A stretch of DNA of 64,000 nucleotides, taken from Vibrio gallicus. Its GTDB lineage: Bacteria; Pseudomonadota; Gammaproteobacteria; Enterobacterales; Vibrionaceae. Positions 63,266 to 64,000 of the stretch are shown piece after piece. A program made the position numbers and the translations under genes. The notes beneath the pieces were generated by a model. The model was not told the origin of the DNA, made no database searches, and saw nothing but the letters and a program-made list of their open reading frames with translations. The number at the start of each line of letters is the position of its first letter. Positions within the stretch are counted from its first letter, which is position 1. The DNA is taken from contig NZ_AP024872.1 in assembly GCF_024346875.1 (NCBI RefSeq), positions 620,001 to 684,000 on the forward strand, read 5' to 3'.

Positions 63266-64000
63266 GTGGAAGAAAAACTACAGCCTAAATACGGGTTGGG
63301 CACAGCCGTTTCTTTAGTCGTCGGTATCGTAGTCGGCATTGGTATCTTTTTTAAAGCGGGTCCAGTTCTTCAAGCAACTGGCGGCAATGGCACATATGCT
63401 ATCGCAGCTTGGATATTGGCGGCACTGCTAACCACCATCGCCGGTGTTGTTATCTCTGAAATAGCATCAATGGGGTCAAAAACTGGCGGTCTGATGTCTT
63501 TTTCAGAAACGGCTTGGGGTGAGCGCTTTGGCTTTTTTGTAGGATGGGTACAAACGGTACTTTATATCCCGCTTATCCTTTCCGTTATCCTATATTACTC
63601 TGCCGTTTTTACCTGCGCATTCTTACAAATAGACACGACCTTACCAGTCCTTGCTGGTTTATGTGCGCTGTATTTTGTGGTTTTTGCCGCAGCAAACTTG
63701 CTAGCAGAATCATTAGGTGGCTTCCTGCAACGTGCAGCAACCATTATTAAGCTGATCCCGCTACTGGGTATCGCGATCTTTGGCTTACTATATAAAGGTG
63801 ATGGCGTTACAGCCTCCGCTCAAGCCGTTGAGTCAGTCACTCATGTTGGCTTTGGCGCTGCAATTGCTGCTGCACTTATCCCTGTATTATTTGCATTTGA
63901 TGGTTGGATCTACGTAACAACTATCGCCCATGAAATTAAAAAGCCACAACGCAACCTACCACTGGCTATGGTAGGTGGACTGGCTATCATCGGTGTGGTG
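63266..64000 (+). CDS. APC-family amino acid permease, 3' end outside the window
   Basis: The frame is open from GTG 63266 to the window end (245 residues). The start follows AAAGGAAA at a normal distance. LGTAVSLVVGIVVGIGIFFKAG is the conserved first helix of APC permeases with the GIGIF substrate-binding loop, and ALIPVLFAFDGWIYVTTIAHEIKKP is the later conserved segment (helix 6). A basic amino acid or similar is expected. The substrate is not decidable from half the protein. Confidence 0.88.
   Translation, partial: MEEKLQPKYGLGTAVSLVVGIVVGIGIFFKAGPVLQATGGNGTYAIAAWILAALLTTIAGVVISEIASMGSKTGGLMSFSETAWGERFGFFVGWVQTVLYIPLILSVILYYSAVFTCAFLQIDTTLPVLAGLCALYFVVFAAANLLAESLGGFLQRAATIIKLIPLLGIAIFGLLYKGDGVTASAQAVESVTHVGFGAAIAAALIPVLFAFDGWIYVTTIAHEIKKPQRNLPLAMVGGLAIIGVV

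Overview
The window reads as a Vibrio-type gammaproteobacterial chromosome. The evidence is a type I-F CRISPR-Cas locus, an integron attC half-site resembling the Vibrio VCR repeat, IS66/IS3/IS5 elements and the general gene content (DMSO reductase, TtrBCA-like reductase, ProVWX, GuaC, YajD, OFA-family transporter). No rRNA or tRNA gene was recognised.

Region 1 (1-12545): after the 3' part of a LysR regulator comes a complete type I-F system: CRISPR array 1 (32 repeats), cas1, cas2-3, csy1, csy2, csy3, csy4 and CRISPR array 2 (13 repeats, the last cut short). Array 1 is preceded by a decayed copy of the csy4 3' end plus a second copy of the leader, so the csy4-leader-array unit was once duplicated. 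The main finding is in the cas2-3/csy1 gap: a minus-strand mini-array of two degenerate repeats around a 20-nt spacer-like segment. That segment matches 16 of 20 bases of the csy1 promoter next to a CC PAM. It looks like a crRNA-like RNA that directs the Csy complex to repress its own operon.

Region 2 (12500-34015) is a mosaic accessory island. It holds two cassette-like genes (GNAT acetyltransferase, MccF-like peptidase), a YagU-like membrane protein behind an 18-copy octanucleotide repeat, an IS66 inserted with an 8-bp target duplication into an IS3-family element, three uncharacterised genes, and a six-gene minus-strand operon centred on a type III restriction-modification pair. That operon also encodes an SNF2-type helicase, a DUF4391 protein and two small proteins. 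An IS5-family element with a nonsense codon closes the island. Fragments of a sugar-acid aldolase (OtnC-like) and a GntR regulator on either side suggest the island replaced most of a catabolic locus.

Region 3 (34124-64000) looks like ordinary chromosome: guaC, nnrED, an OFA-family transporter, an acyltransferase, LysR/SDR, a NYN protein, a threonine-aldolase-like enzyme, a VOC protein, the dmsABC-dmsD-ferredoxin operon, two MFS exporters, proVWX, yajD, a pair of small paralogues, a ttrBCA-like operon and the start of an APC permease. The dms and ttr operons indicate anaerobic respiration on S- or N-oxides and sulfur oxyanions; proVWX indicates osmoadaptation by betaine uptake.
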